Shown here one piece after another: positions 8,539 to 17,590 of a DNA stretch of 64,000 bases. The translations under genes and the position numbers were made by a program. The notes beneath the pieces are model-generated. The model had not been told where the DNA came from and did not search any database. It saw only the letters and a list, made by a program, of their open reading frames with translations. Source of the DNA: Modestobacter sp. Leaf380 (GTDB taxonomy: Bacteria > Actinomycetota > Actinomycetes > Mycobacteriales > Geodermatophilaceae); contig NZ_LMQC01000003.1 in assembly GCF_001424485.1 (NCBI RefSeq), positions 38,660 to 102,659 of the forward strand, in the 5' to 3' direction. Each line of letters opens with the position of its first letter. The first letter of the stretch is position 1.

Positions 8539-10993
8539 CGTGCGCACCGTCCTCCTCGCCCAGGTCCGGGCCAACGCCGGCCGGCTGATCGCCTCGATGC
8601 TGGCGATCGTCATCGCGGTGGCCTTCGTCGTCGCCACGCTGGTCCTCAACGAGACCACCCGCTCCACCGTGCTGGCCTCGGTCGGCGCGCAGTACGTCGG
8701 CACCGACCTGGTGCTGACCTCCACGGACGGCGAGTCGCTGGCCGACATCGTCGAGCCGGTGTCCGGCGTCCCCGGGGTGCAGGCCGTCGCGCCCGAGTGG
8801 GACACCTCCGTCCAGGCCGTGCTGCCCGACCGGACCGGCGCCCGCTACGTCGCCGTCACCGCCCTGGCCGAGGACCCGCTGCTGCGCTGGCAGCAGCTGT
8901 CCGCCGGGGCGTACCCCACCGGTCCGGGCGAGATCCTGCTCGCCGAGACCGAGGGCGTGGCCGTCGGCGACACCCTCCCGGTGACCTCCTACGACGCCGC
9001 CGGCCAGCTGGTCGAGGGCGAGGTGACCGTCACCGGCCTGGTCGACCTGTCCGGCACGGTCACCGGGGGCCTGTTCACCCAGGGCTTCGTGACGCCGGAC
9101 CAGGCCCGGGCCTGGGGAGCGACCGTCACCGAGCTGCGCATCGCCGGCGACCCCGACCGGACCGAGCTGCAGATGTCCTACGCGACCCGCTACACGGAGC
9201 TGACGACCGGCGAGGAGACCGCGGAGCAGGCCGCCGCGGCGATCACCGGCGGGGCCACCGCGCTGACCGCCGTGCTGCTGGTCTTCGCCACCGTGGCCGT
9301 GCTGGTCGCCGGGCTGGTCATCGCCAACACCTTCGCCGTGCTGCTGGCCCAGCGGACCCGCGAGCTCGCCCTGCTGCGCTGCGTGGGCGCGACCGCCCGG
9401 CAGGTGCGGCGCAGCGTGCTCGGCGAGGCGCTGCTGACCGGCGTCGTCGCCTCCGTGCTCGGCGTGCTGGCCGGCATCGGGCTGGCCGCCGGGGTCTCCG
9501 CGGTCGCCGGCGCGCTGGACTCGCCGATCCCGCTGTCCGGGGTCTCGGTGCCCCCGCTGGCCGTCGTGGTCGGCCTGCTGCTGGGCACCGTCGTCACCGT
9601 GGTGGCGGCGCTCGCCCCGGCCCGGGCGGCGACCCGGGTGGCCCCGCTGGCCGCGCTCCGCCCGGTCGACCCGGCGCCGCTGCGTTCCCGCGGCGGCGTG
9701 CTGCGCCTGGCCCTGGGGCTCGCGCTGGCCGTCCCGGGCGCTGCGCTGACCGTCTACGGCGCTGCCGTCGGCCAGGTGCTCGTCGCCCTGCCCGGCGGGG
9801 CGCTGAGCTTCCTCGGCGTCGTGCTGCTCGCCCAACGCGCCGTCCCCCCGGTGGTCGCGGCGGCCGGTCGGCTGCTGGGCCGGGTCGGCGGGGTGCCCGC
9901 CCGGCTGGCCACCGGCAACGCGACCCGCAACCCCCGCCGGACGGCGGCGACCGCGACGGCGCTGCTCATCGGCGTCACGCTGACCACCGCGATGGTGGTG
10001 GGCGCCGCCTCCACCAAGGCCACCGCCGCGGCCGGGCTGGACGCCGCCTACCCGACGGACGTCGTCGTGGACGACTTCGGCTCCGCGCTGCCGCCCTCGC
10101 TGCTGGACCAGCTGACCGGTGTGGACGGCGTCCAGGCCGGCGTCGGCATCACCGTGGGCACGGTGACCGGCCCCGACGGCGAGCCGGTCGAGGTCGACGG
10201 GTTCGACACCGCCGCGACGCAGCCGGTGCTGCGCTCGGGGACCGACCAGCCGCTGCCCGGGCTGGGTGAGGTCGTGCTGCCGGCGTACACGATGGACCTC
10301 TACGGGGTGTCGGCCGGCGACCAGGTCACCTTCACCCAGGACGGCCGCTCGCTGACCATGACCGCGGTCGCCGGCACCGACGACGTGTACACCCCCCGGC
10401 TGACCGCGACGGAGCTCGCCGCCCTGGTCCCCGACGCCCCGGTCGGGCGGCTGTGGCTGCGGCTGGCCGACTCCGCCGACGCGGACGCCACCGCCGAGGA
10501 GGTCACCGACCTGGTGGGCACCGCCGTCCCGAGTGCGCTGGTCACGGGCCTGGCCAGCGAGCGGGCCGCGCTGGACGGCGTGCTGGACACCATGCTGCTG
10601 GTGGTCACCGGCCTGCTGGGCGTCGCGGTGGTGATCGCGCTGATCGGGGTGGGCAACACCCTGGCCCTCTCGGTGGTGGAACGGCGGCAGGAGTCCGGCC
10701 TGCTCCGGGCGCTGGGTCTGACCCGCGGCCAACTGCGTGGGCTGCTGGCCTGGGAGGCCGCCCTGGTCGCCGGGGTCGCCGCCGTCCTCGGGGTGCTGCT
10801 GGGCGGGGCGTACGGGCTGGCCGGGGCGGCCTCGGTGCTCGGCGCGCTGTCCCCCGACGGCACCGTGGTGAGCGTGCCGTGGACCCAGGTGCTGGCCATC
10901 GTCGTGGTGGCCACGGTCGCGGGGCTGCTGGCCTCGGTGCTGCCGGCCCGGCGGGCCGCCCGGACCTCACCGGTGGCCGCGATCGCCGGCTGA
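8531..10993 (+). CDS. ABC transporter permease with two FtsX/MacB domains
   Basis: An 820-residue membrane protein. TM1 is at about residues 17-38, followed by an extracytoplasmic MacB-like domain, three TM helices at about 245-380 carrying the first FtsX domain (LALLRCVGATARQVRRSVL), further TM helices near 395-435, a second extracytoplasmic domain, and a final FtsX domain (SGLLRALGLTRGQLRGLL) near the C-terminus. This duplicated layout is common in Gram-positive peptide-resistance and export systems such as BceB or YtrF relatives. It pairs with the preceding ATPase. With the two-component system upstream this resembles a sense-and-export module, although the kinase is not of the BceS type. 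Substrate unknown. Confidence 0.93.
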
Positions 10994-11009
10994 GCCCCGC
11001 CCGCACCCC

Positions 11010-11051
11010 CGTCGCCCCGCCCTCCGGTCGTCGCCGGTGGGCGGGGCGACG
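11010..11051 (+). terminator. Strong hairpin after the ABC permease gene
   Basis: CGTCGCCCCGCCC (11010-11022) pairs perfectly with GGGCGGGGCGACG (11039-11051), and a small inner hairpin (CCGG/CCGG) fills the loop. It lies 17 nt after the permease stop. There is no U-run, as is usual in GC-rich actinobacteria. Confidence 0.7.
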
Positions 11052-11182
11052 GACGCGTGCAACGGACCGTCCGTACCCGCATCCTGACCCACAGCGACGA
11101 ATACGCAGGTCAGGACGGTGATCGACGTGCGCGGACGGCGCCACCGTGCTGCCCTGGGGTCGACGACGGGGAGGTCGAGCAC

Positions 11183-12178
11183 ATGGTGCGTGACGACGGG
11201 GCCGACGACGACCGGCCCGAGGACGACCGGCCCGAGGACGACGCGACCGCCGTGCTGCCCTGGCTGGACCCGGACGCCTCGACCTACGGCAAGCACGCCG
11301 ACACCGGACCGCTGCCGGTCGTCGTGGTGTCGGACCCCGTGGTGGCCGACCCCGCGCCCGCCGCGCCGCGCCCGCTGGTCACCGCCCGGCCGGTCACCCG
11401 CCCCCCGGCCCGCCGCCGGGCGACGCCGGTCGCCGCGGTGGCCCTGGGCGCCGGGGCCCTCGCCGTCGGCGGGCTGGCCGTGCTGGCCGCTTCCGGCAGC
11501 CCCGACGCCGACGTCACCGACCCGTCCGTGGCGGCGGCGGAGGCCACCACCTCGGCGCCCGGCACCGCCGCGGACACCACGGTGGGCGGCCCCACCGACG
11601 GCCTCCCCACCGACGACCAGGACCTCGGCGCGGTGAGCGCCCCGCCCAGCTCGCCCGTCGCCCAGCCGCCGTCCGCCCAGCCGCCCGCCGCCCAGCCGCC
11701 CGCTGCCGCGACGCCCGACCCCGGCACGGTCCCGCCCGCCGCCGAGTCGACCGCGGCGGGGGACCCCCTCCCCGCCCCGCTGGACGACGCGCCCGTGGAG
11801 CCGGACCCCGCGCCGGCCCCCGCCACGGAGCAGCCGGCCGGGGGACCCGCCGCCGCCACACCGACACTCCCCACGGACGCGGTGCCCTCCGACCGGGAGG
11901 GCGGGACGACGGCCGCCGCCGCAGAGGACCCGCCCCCCACGACGCCGGCGGGCACCTCCACGCCCCCGCCGACGACGGCGCCCACGACCCAGCCCGACGG
12001 CACCCAGCCCGCCACGACGGCACCGGCCACGGCGGCGACGACGGCGGCGACGACGGCGCCCACGACGACCGCCCCCGCGAGCACGGCGGAGCCGACCCCG
12101 GACCGCGACCCGGCGCCGTCACCCACGACGGACGGGACGGCCACCATCCCCACCGCCGCCCCCACCACCACCGGCTGA
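11183..12178 (+). CDS. Pro/Thr/Ala-rich single-pass membrane protein, function unknown
   Basis: A 331-residue low-complexity protein. A short acidic N-terminus with a repeated DDRPE element is followed by a basic stretch (RPPARRRATP), one TM helix at about residues 82-103 (VAAVALGAGALAVGGLAVLAA), and about 225 residues rich in Pro, Thr, Ala and Asp, including QPPAAQPPAA-like repeats and a Thr-rich tail. This is the layout of a wall-spanning or mucin-like extracellular stalk. ATG at 11183 has GGGGAGG about 8 nt upstream and was preferred to upstream GTG codons. Codon usage is normal for this DNA. A long opposite-strand frame is judged a shadow. No function is proposed. Confidence 0.6.
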   Translation: MVRDDGADDDRPEDDRPEDDATAVLPWLDPDASTYGKHADTGPLPVVVVSDPVVADPAPAAPRPLVTARPVTRPPARRRATPVAAVALGAGALAVGGLAVLAASGSPDADVTDPSVAAAEATTSAPGTAADTTVGGPTDGLPTDDQDLGAVSAPPSSPVAQPPSAQPPAAQPPAAATPDPGTVPPAAESTAAGDPLPAPLDDAPVEPDPAPAPATEQPAGGPAAATPTLPTDAVPSDREGGTTAAAAEDPPPTTPAGTSTPPPTTAPTTQPDGTQPATTAPATAATTAATTAPTTTAPASTAEPTPDRDPAPSPTTDGTATIPTAAPTTTG

Positions 12179-12281
12179 GGGGACCGGCCGCCGCGACCCG
12201 CCAGGTGGCGGGTAGGGAGGCCCGATCCGCGTCGTCCCGACGGTTACCCCGGTCACACCCGGCGGGCCAGGCTCGTCAGGC

Positions 12282-12299
12282 CCGGGCACCGGTGCCCGG
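12282..12299. promoter_or_regulatory. Perfect 18-bp palindrome upstream of the serine hydrolase gene
   Basis: CCGGGCACC followed directly by GGTGCCCGG is fully self-complementary and lies 22 bp before the ATG at 12321. It may be an operator for a dimeric regulator or, less likely, part of a terminator for the gene before it. GC-rich palindromes occur by chance in such DNA, so support is modest. Confidence 0.3.
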
Positions 12300-12320
12300 C
12301 ACGGCGAGTGGAGGCACGCG

Positions 12321-13508
12321 ATGGCACGGACCGAGAGCGGCAGGATCGACGGCGCCAGGATCGACGAGGTGCTCGCCCGGGCGGTGGAGTCCGGCGAGGT
12401 GCCGCACGTGGCGGCGATCGTCGCCGACCGGGACGGCGTCCTCTACGAGGGCGGCGCCGGGGTCCGGGTCGTCGGGGAGAGCACCGACCCGGTGACGACG
12501 TCGACCCAGTTCCGGATCATGTCGATGACCAAGATGGTCGCCACGACGGTGGCCCTGCAGCAGGTCGAGCGGGGCGAGCTGGACCTCTCCGCCCCGGTCG
12601 CGGACTACCTGCCGGAGTTCGCCGACCTGCAGGTGCTCACCGGGTTCGACGGGGACACCCCCCAGTACCGTCCGCCGGCCAGCCAGGCCACGGTCCAGCA
12701 GCTGGTCACCCACACCTCGGGTCTCGGGTACTGGTTCTGGAACGCCGACCTGGTCCGCTGGGAGGCCGCCACCGGCACCCCGAACGTCGTCCCCGGGACG
12801 ATGGCGGCCTTCCGGGCGCCGCTGACCGCGGACCCGGGCACCTCGTTCGTCTACGGCATCAACACCGACTGGCTCGGCCGGGTGGTGGAGACCGTCGCGG
12901 GCACGACGCTGGACCGCGCCGTCGCCGAGGGCGTCACCGGCCCCCTGGGGATGCACGACACGATGTTCCTGCTCGACGAGCAGCGCGCCGGCAACCTGGT
13001 CACGGTGCACGTGCCCGGCGAGGACGGCGGCTGGACCTCGGCCGGGGAGATCCTCAACCAGTCCCCGGAGTGGTTCGCCGGTGGCCACGGCCTCTACTCC
13101 ACGCCCCGCGACTACACCCGCTTCGAGCGGGCCCTGCTGCGCGGCGGGGAGCTCGACGGCGTCCGCATCCTGCGCGAGGACACCGTGGACGCGGCGTTCA
13201 CCAGCCAGCTCGGCGACATCGCCTTCCCGACCGAGATCCCCACGGCCGACCCGGCGATCACCGACACGTTCCACCCCGGTCCGGGGTGGACCTGGGGCCA
13301 CGGCCTGCTGATCAACACCGTGGACGTCCCCGGCGGCCGGCGGGCCGGTACCGGGGCGTGGGCCGGGCTGTTCAACACGCACTTCTTCATCGACCGGACG
13401 ACGGGGATCTGCGCCTCGGTCTACACCAACAGCCTGCCCTTCATCGCCCAGGGCGGGGCGTGGAAGACCTACACCGACGTCGAGCAGGCGGTGTACGCCT
13501 CGCTCTGA
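12321..13508 (+). CDS. Serine hydrolase of the beta-lactamase class C / esterase family
   Basis: A 395-residue protein of the penicillin-binding-protein-like fold. The nucleophile is S68 in SMTK (S68-x-x-K71), and the second motif is YGIN near residue 178 (Y-x-N). The HTSGLGYWF segment is typical of this family. Related enzymes are cytoplasmic or secreted esterases, D-aminopeptidases and EstB-type proteins as well as class C beta-lactamases. No signal peptide is visible, so a cytoplasmic esterase is more likely than a resistance enzyme. The ATG at 12321 has GGAGG 7 nt upstream. The gene stands alone ahead of an alpha/beta hydrolase with a 90-bp gap. Confidence 0.9.
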   Translation: MARTESGRIDGARIDEVLARAVESGEVPHVAAIVADRDGVLYEGGAGVRVVGESTDPVTTSTQFRIMSMTKMVATTVALQQVERGELDLSAPVADYLPEFADLQVLTGFDGDTPQYRPPASQATVQQLVTHTSGLGYWFWNADLVRWEAATGTPNVVPGTMAAFRAPLTADPGTSFVYGINTDWLGRVVETVAGTTLDRAVAEGVTGPLGMHDTMFLLDEQRAGNLVTVHVPGEDGGWTSAGEILNQSPEWFAGGHGLYSTPRDYTRFERALLRGGELDGVRILREDTVDAAFTSQLGDIAFPTEIPTADPAITDTFHPGPGWTWGHGLLINTVDVPGGRRAGTGAWAGLFNTHFFIDRTTGICASVYTNSLPFIAQGGAWKTYTDVEQAVYASL

Positions 13509-13599
13509 CCACCCCGGACGTGCGGCCGGCCCTCGAGACCAGGGGGTCGGCCGCACCCAGGCAGGATGACCGCACCCCACCGGCGCGAGGAGGAACACC

Positions 13600-14562
13600 G
13601 TGGACACCCCTCCCCGGCCCGCGTTCGACCCGGAGCTCAAGGCCGGACTGGCGGTGGTCGGCGGCATGTTCCCCCCGACCATCACCCCGGACCTCATCGG
13701 GTTCATGCGCACCTCCTACGCCTCACCGCCGGTCGAGGGCACCCTCCGGGACCGCCGGATCACCCGGGTCGACCGGGAGGTCCCCGGTCACCGGGGCGAC
13801 CCCGTGACCATCTCGGTGCTGACCCCGCACGGCACCTCCGGGCGGCGTCCCGGTGTGTTGTTCGTGCACTCGGGCGGGCTGGTGTTCGGCGACCGGTTCA
13901 GCGGCATCGACCTGGTGCTGGACTGGGTGCAGCACCTGGGCGCCGTCCTGGTGACCGTGGAGTACCGCCGGGCCCCCGAGCACCCCGAGCCGTTCCCCCG
14001 CGAGGACGTGTACGCGGCCCTGGAGTGGACCGCCTCCCACGCCGGCCAGCTCGGCATCGCCACCGACCGGCTGCTGGTGTGCGGCGCGAGCAGCGGCGGG
14101 GGGCTGGCCGCCGGCCTGGCGCTCGCCGCCCGGGACCGCGGCGGCCCGGCGCTGTGCGGGCAGGTGCTGGACTACCCGATGCTCGACGACCGCGGCACCA
14201 CGCCCTCCACCCACCAGTTCGACGGCGTCGGCGTCTGGGACCGGGTGAGCAACGAGACCGGCTGGACGGCGCTGCTGGGCGAGGCCCGCGGCGGACCCGA
14301 CGTGTCGCCCTACGCGGCACCGGCCCGAGCCACCGACCTGGCCGGACTGCCACCGGCCTTCATCGACGTCGGGTCCGCGGAGGTCTTCCGCGACGAGGCG
14401 ATCGACTACGCCACCGGCCTCTGGCGGGCCGGGTCCTCGGCCGAGCTGCACGTGTGGAGCGGGGCCTTCCACGCCTGCGACGTCTTCGCCCCGCACACCG
14501 CCGTCGCCCGGCAGATGATCCGCGCCCGTGACGCCTGGGTCGAACGGGTCCTCGCGGACTGA
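13600..14562 (+). CDS. Alpha/beta hydrolase fold-3 esterase (HSL family)
   Basis: A 320-residue esterase of the hormone-sensitive-lipase family. The oxyanion-hole motif is HSGGLVFGD, a variant of the usual HGGG. The nucleophile Ser is in GASSGGGLAAG (about residue 165), the acid is probably the Asp of FIDVGSAEVFRDEA, and the His is in SGAFHACDVF. No signal peptide is seen. GTG at 13600 has AGGAGG 6 nt upstream. These enzymes hydrolyse short-chain acyl esters or act on acylated metabolites. It follows the serine hydrolase gene in the same direction and the two may be cotranscribed. Confidence 0.92.
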   Translation: MDTPPRPAFDPELKAGLAVVGGMFPPTITPDLIGFMRTSYASPPVEGTLRDRRITRVDREVPGHRGDPVTISVLTPHGTSGRRPGVLFVHSGGLVFGDRFSGIDLVLDWVQHLGAVLVTVEYRRAPEHPEPFPREDVYAALEWTASHAGQLGIATDRLLVCGASSGGGLAAGLALAARDRGGPALCGQVLDYPMLDDRGTTPSTHQFDGVGVWDRVSNETGWTALLGEARGGPDVSPYAAPARATDLAGLPPAFIDVGSAEVFRDEAIDYATGLWRAGSSAELHVWSGAFHACDVFAPHTAVARQMIRARDAWVERVLAD

Positions 14563-14630
14563 GCCGGGACCTCCCCCCGGGCCCCCGACCGGGGCTACTG
14601 TCCGGGCACCGCGCGAGACGAGGACGTGAC

Positions 14631-15692
14631 GTGCAGGAGCTGCTGGGCCGCATCACCCGCCTGGACCCGCAGGCCAGCCTCGCGCTGCGGGTCATCGCCT
14701 GCTTCGACGAGCTCACCGTCGGCAACGTCAACACCCGCGGTCTGCTGGCCGCAGCCGCCTCGCTGGCCGGCTGCGTCGCCGGCTTCGGGCAGCAGCGTCC
14801 CGCGCGCACCGTCCGGGTCACCCCGCGCGGCGAGCTCGCCGAGCCGCTGACCACCCCGGCCGGCTCACCACCGGCCGCGGCCACCGCCGTCCCGGCCGCC
14901 GCCGGGACGTGCGTGTGGCTGGAGCGCACCGGCCCGGCCGAGGCCAACGACGCCATCGTGCTGGAGCGGCTGGCACTGGCCGTCCGGCTGCGGCACGACC
15001 GCCGGCCGGGCACGCCCGATGCCCGCCGTCACCTGGCCGTGCTGGTCGACGGCACGCTGCCCGACGACCACCGGCGCACCGCAGCCGCCGCCCTGGGGCT
15101 GTCCGCCACCGCCAGCCACCGGGTGGTGGTCGCGCCGCTGTTCGCCGTCTGGACCGAGCACCCCGGCGGGCCCGAGGACGTCGTCCCCACCGCACACGGG
15201 CCGCTGCACACCCTCGTCGTCCCGGCGGTCACCACCCAGGTGCAGGCCGGGCCGTGCGGGGTCGGCGTCGCCACCACCCCGGACCACCTGGACCACTCCT
15301 TCCGCACCGCCGTGGTCGCCCTGCGGCTGTGCGCCCGGGGCGCCACCAGCTCGGTCGGCGCGGACGCCTACGCCGGGCTGGTGAGCATGTTCGCCGAGGA
15401 GCCCCCCGGGGCGCACCACCCCGACGTCGAGCTGGTCGCCGCGATCACCGCCCACCCCTGGGGCGCCGAGACGCTGGACGCACTGGTCACCAGTGGATCG
15501 GCCCGCCAGGCCGCCCGCACCCTGGGCATCCACCACAGCACCCTGCAGGGCCGGCTGGAGACGACGACCGCCACCCTGGGCTTCGACCCGCTCGACGGCT
15601 TCGGCCGGGTCCGGGTGGGGGTGGCCTACCTGGCCTGGCGGCTGCGGACCAGCCGGGTGCTGGACCTCCCCGCACCCACCACCGGACACTGA
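14631..15692 (+). CDS. PucR/CdaR-type transcriptional regulator with C-terminal HTH
   Basis: A 353-residue protein. The last 60 residues (ALVTSGSARQAARTLGIHHSTLQGRLETT, then GRVRVGVAYLAWRL) match the PucR C-terminal helix-turn-helix, in which the family usually reads a few tens of residues of single HTH with a helical cap. The N-terminal 280 residues show no GAF or PAS signature and resemble the poorly defined ligand region of such regulators. PucR proteins often control purine or amino-acid catabolism; a purine gene set exists 33 kb away but no link is visible. GTG at 14631 is chosen. TACTGT near 14595-14600 is a possible -10. Confidence 0.8.
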   Translation: MQELLGRITRLDPQASLALRVIACFDELTVGNVNTRGLLAAAASLAGCVAGFGQQRPARTVRVTPRGELAEPLTTPAGSPPAAATAVPAAAGTCVWLERTGPAEANDAIVLERLALAVRLRHDRRPGTPDARRHLAVLVDGTLPDDHRRTAAAALGLSATASHRVVVAPLFAVWTEHPGGPEDVVPTAHGPLHTLVVPAVTTQVQAGPCGVGVATTPDHLDHSFRTAVVALRLCARGATSSVGADAYAGLVSMFAEEPPGAHHPDVELVAAITAHPWGAETLDALVTSGSARQAARTLGIHHSTLQGRLETTTATLGFDPLDGFGRVRVGVAYLAWRLRTSRVLDLPAPTTGH

Positions 15693-15730
15693 GCCGCGAC
15701 CTCCCGCCGCACGGCCGGCGACGACCGGGG

Positions 15731-16864
15731 ATGCTGGTCGGCGTGTCACCGACCCTCCGCCGCGCCGCCGTCCGCGCTGCCACCGCCGCCGCCCTCGCCG
15801 TCCCCGCCGCGCTGATCGGCCGGGCCGCCTGGGGCATCCCCGCGAGCATGGGCGCCAGCCGCCGCCGGCTGCGGCCGCTGGTCACCGGCTCCCCGCACTT
15901 CTCGGAGGGGAAGTTCTGCAACACCGTGGCCACCACGACGATGCAGCCCGGCTCGACCGGTGACTTCGTCCGCGAGGCGCGCAAGGGCCGGCGCGCGGGC
16001 GTGCCGAGCTCACCGGTGCCGCTGGTGACCCCGCAGCTGCCCACCGAGGCCGCCGAGCTCGCCGTCACCTGGTTCGGGCACGCCAGCGCCCTGCTCGAGG
16101 TCGACGGCCACCGCGTCCTGGTCGACCCGGTGTGGGGCGAGCGGGTGTCCCCGTCGGCCGTCGTCGGGCCCAAGCGGCTGCACCCGGTGCCCGGTCCGCT
16201 GGAGGAGCTGCCGCAGGTCGACGCGGTGCTCATCAGCCACGACCACTACGACCACCTGGACCTGCCCACCGTCCGCCGGCTGGTCCGCGAGCAGACCGCC
16301 CCCTTCGTCGTCCCGCTGGGCATCGGGGAGCACCTGCGCGGCTGGGGCGTGCCCGAGGACCGGGTCGTCGAGCTGGACTGGGACGGCACCCACCGGGTCG
16401 GCGGGCTGACCCTGGTCTGCGCCGAGGCCCGGCACTTCTCCGGCCGCGGCCTGTCCCGCGACGACACGCTCTGGTCCTCCTGGGTGGTCGCCGGGCCCCG
16501 GCACCGGGTCTTCTTCGGCGGCGACACCGGGTACCACCCGGCGTTCGCCGCGATCGGCGCCCAGCACGGCCCCTTCGACCTGACCCTGCTGCCCGTCGGG
16601 GCCTACAGCCCGCAGTGGCCGGCGATCCACATGGACCCGGAGGAGGCCGTCCGCGCGCACGGGGACCTCGGCGGCGACGTGTTCCTGCCGATCCACTGGG
16701 CGACCTTCAACCTGGCCTTCCACCCGTGGGCCGAGCCGATCGACCGGCTGCTGGCCGCGGCCGCCCGGTCCGAGGTGTCCGTCGTCGTCCCCCGGCCCGG
16801 GGAGCGGCTGGACCTCTCGACGTCCACCCCGACCACCACCGACTGGTGGACCGCGGTCAGCTGA
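15731..16864 (+). CDS. Metallo-beta-lactamase-fold hydrolase (NAPE-PLD/UlaG-like)
   Basis: A 377-residue MBL-fold protein. A hydrophobic N-terminal segment (residues about 10-32) could anchor it or act as a signal. The core begins at WFGHASALLEVDG, with the metal motif SHDHYDHLD (HxHxDH), a further His in ARHFSGRG, the bridging Asp in FFGGDTGYHP and the last His in PIHWATF. This order is that of N-acyl-phosphatidylethanolamine phospholipase D and the RomA/UlaG group. ATG 15731 was chosen; GTG 15743 is a close alternative. The stop overlaps the convergent HAD gene by 8 bp. Confidence 0.9.
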   Translation: MLVGVSPTLRRAAVRAATAAALAVPAALIGRAAWGIPASMGASRRRLRPLVTGSPHFSEGKFCNTVATTTMQPGSTGDFVREARKGRRAGVPSSPVPLVTPQLPTEAAELAVTWFGHASALLEVDGHRVLVDPVWGERVSPSAVVGPKRLHPVPGPLEELPQVDAVLISHDHYDHLDLPTVRRLVREQTAPFVVPLGIGEHLRGWGVPEDRVVELDWDGTHRVGGLTLVCAEARHFSGRGLSRDDTLWSSWVVAGPRHRVFFGGDTGYHPAFAAIGAQHGPFDLTLLPVGAYSPQWPAIHMDPEEAVRAHGDLGGDVFLPIHWATFNLAFHPWAEPIDRLLAAAARSEVSVVVPRPGERLDLSTSTPTTTDWWTAVS

Positions 16865-17501
16865 GCCCGGCGAGCGCCGCGGGCAGGTCCCGCAGGTCGG
16901 TGACGACGACGTCCGGCGCGGGACCGGTCGGGTCGACCACGTGCCCGGGCCGGGCCACCCGGACCACCCGCATGCCCGCCTCGAGGGCGCCGCGGGTGTC
17001 CCGGGCCGATGCCGGCACGTGCACCTGGACGCCGGCCTCGACGGCCCGCCGGTAGAGCAGCGCGGCCGGCTTGTAGGCGTGCAGCCGCTCGCTGGTGAGC
17101 CGGTCCTGCTCGGCCACCAGCGGGGCCACCCGGGTGCGGGCGAGCAGGGCGTCGTCCACGTTGGACAGCACCCCCACCCGGTGCTCCCGGGCCAGCGCGG
17201 GCAGCGCCGACTCGACGTCGGGCCACAGCGGCCAGTCCGGCAGCGAGGTCAGCAGCGCCGCCGTGGCCTCGTCCGCCCCGGACCAGCCGCGGGCGGCCCA
17301 GGTGCCGGCCAGCGCCCGCCGGCAGTGCTCGGCGAAGGGCACCCACCCGGGCAGGTCACGCTGGGAGGCCTTGTTCCGGGCGTCCCAGTCGTCGTAGAGC
17401 TCCCCGCCGTCGGCACCCACCGGGGCGACGGCGGCCAGCGCGGCCCCCGCACCGGTCCGGCTGTCGACCAGCGCGCTGAAGAGGTCGATGGTCACGAACA
17501 C
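16857..17501 (-). CDS. HAD-superfamily hydrolase, haloacid dehalogenase-like
   Basis: A 214-residue protein with the HAD layout. The first motif reads FVTIDLFSALVDS: the nucleophile Asp is present, but the usual DxD is DLF, as in haloacid dehalogenases. Motif II is GVLSNVDDAL, motif III Lys is in LHAYKPAALLYRRAVE and motif IV is SARDTRGALEAG. The DLFSALVDS sequence lacks the second Asp used by phosphatases, so a dehalogenase-type or altered reaction is likelier. GTG at 17501 was chosen because the beta strand begins at residue 2; an upstream in-frame start would add 41 unrelated residues. The gene is divergent from the next one by about 90 bp. Confidence 0.85.
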   Translation of the reverse strand: MFVTIDLFSALVDSRTGAGAALAAVAPVGADGGELYDDWDARNKASQRDLPGWVPFAEHCRRALAGTWAARGWSGADEATAALLTSLPDWPLWPDVESALPALAREHRVGVLSNVDDALLARTRVAPLVAEQDRLTSERLHAYKPAALLYRRAVEAGVQVHVPASARDTRGALEAGMRVVRVARPGHVVDPTGPAPDVVVTDLRDLPAALAGLS

Positions 17502-17590
17502 GGCGGGAAGGGTTGCACAGGGTCCACAGCGGGCACCCAGGATCGACGACCGGGCCGCTGTGGCGCCGGCACACCGATGGAGGGTCGACC

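Noticed and set aside
11284..12171. Minus-strand frame opposite the Pro/Thr-rich protein, Gly/Ala/Val-rich
   Set aside because: It has no ribosome site, and its composition is what the complement of Pro/Thr codons gives. The plus-strand frame has a TM helix and a good start.
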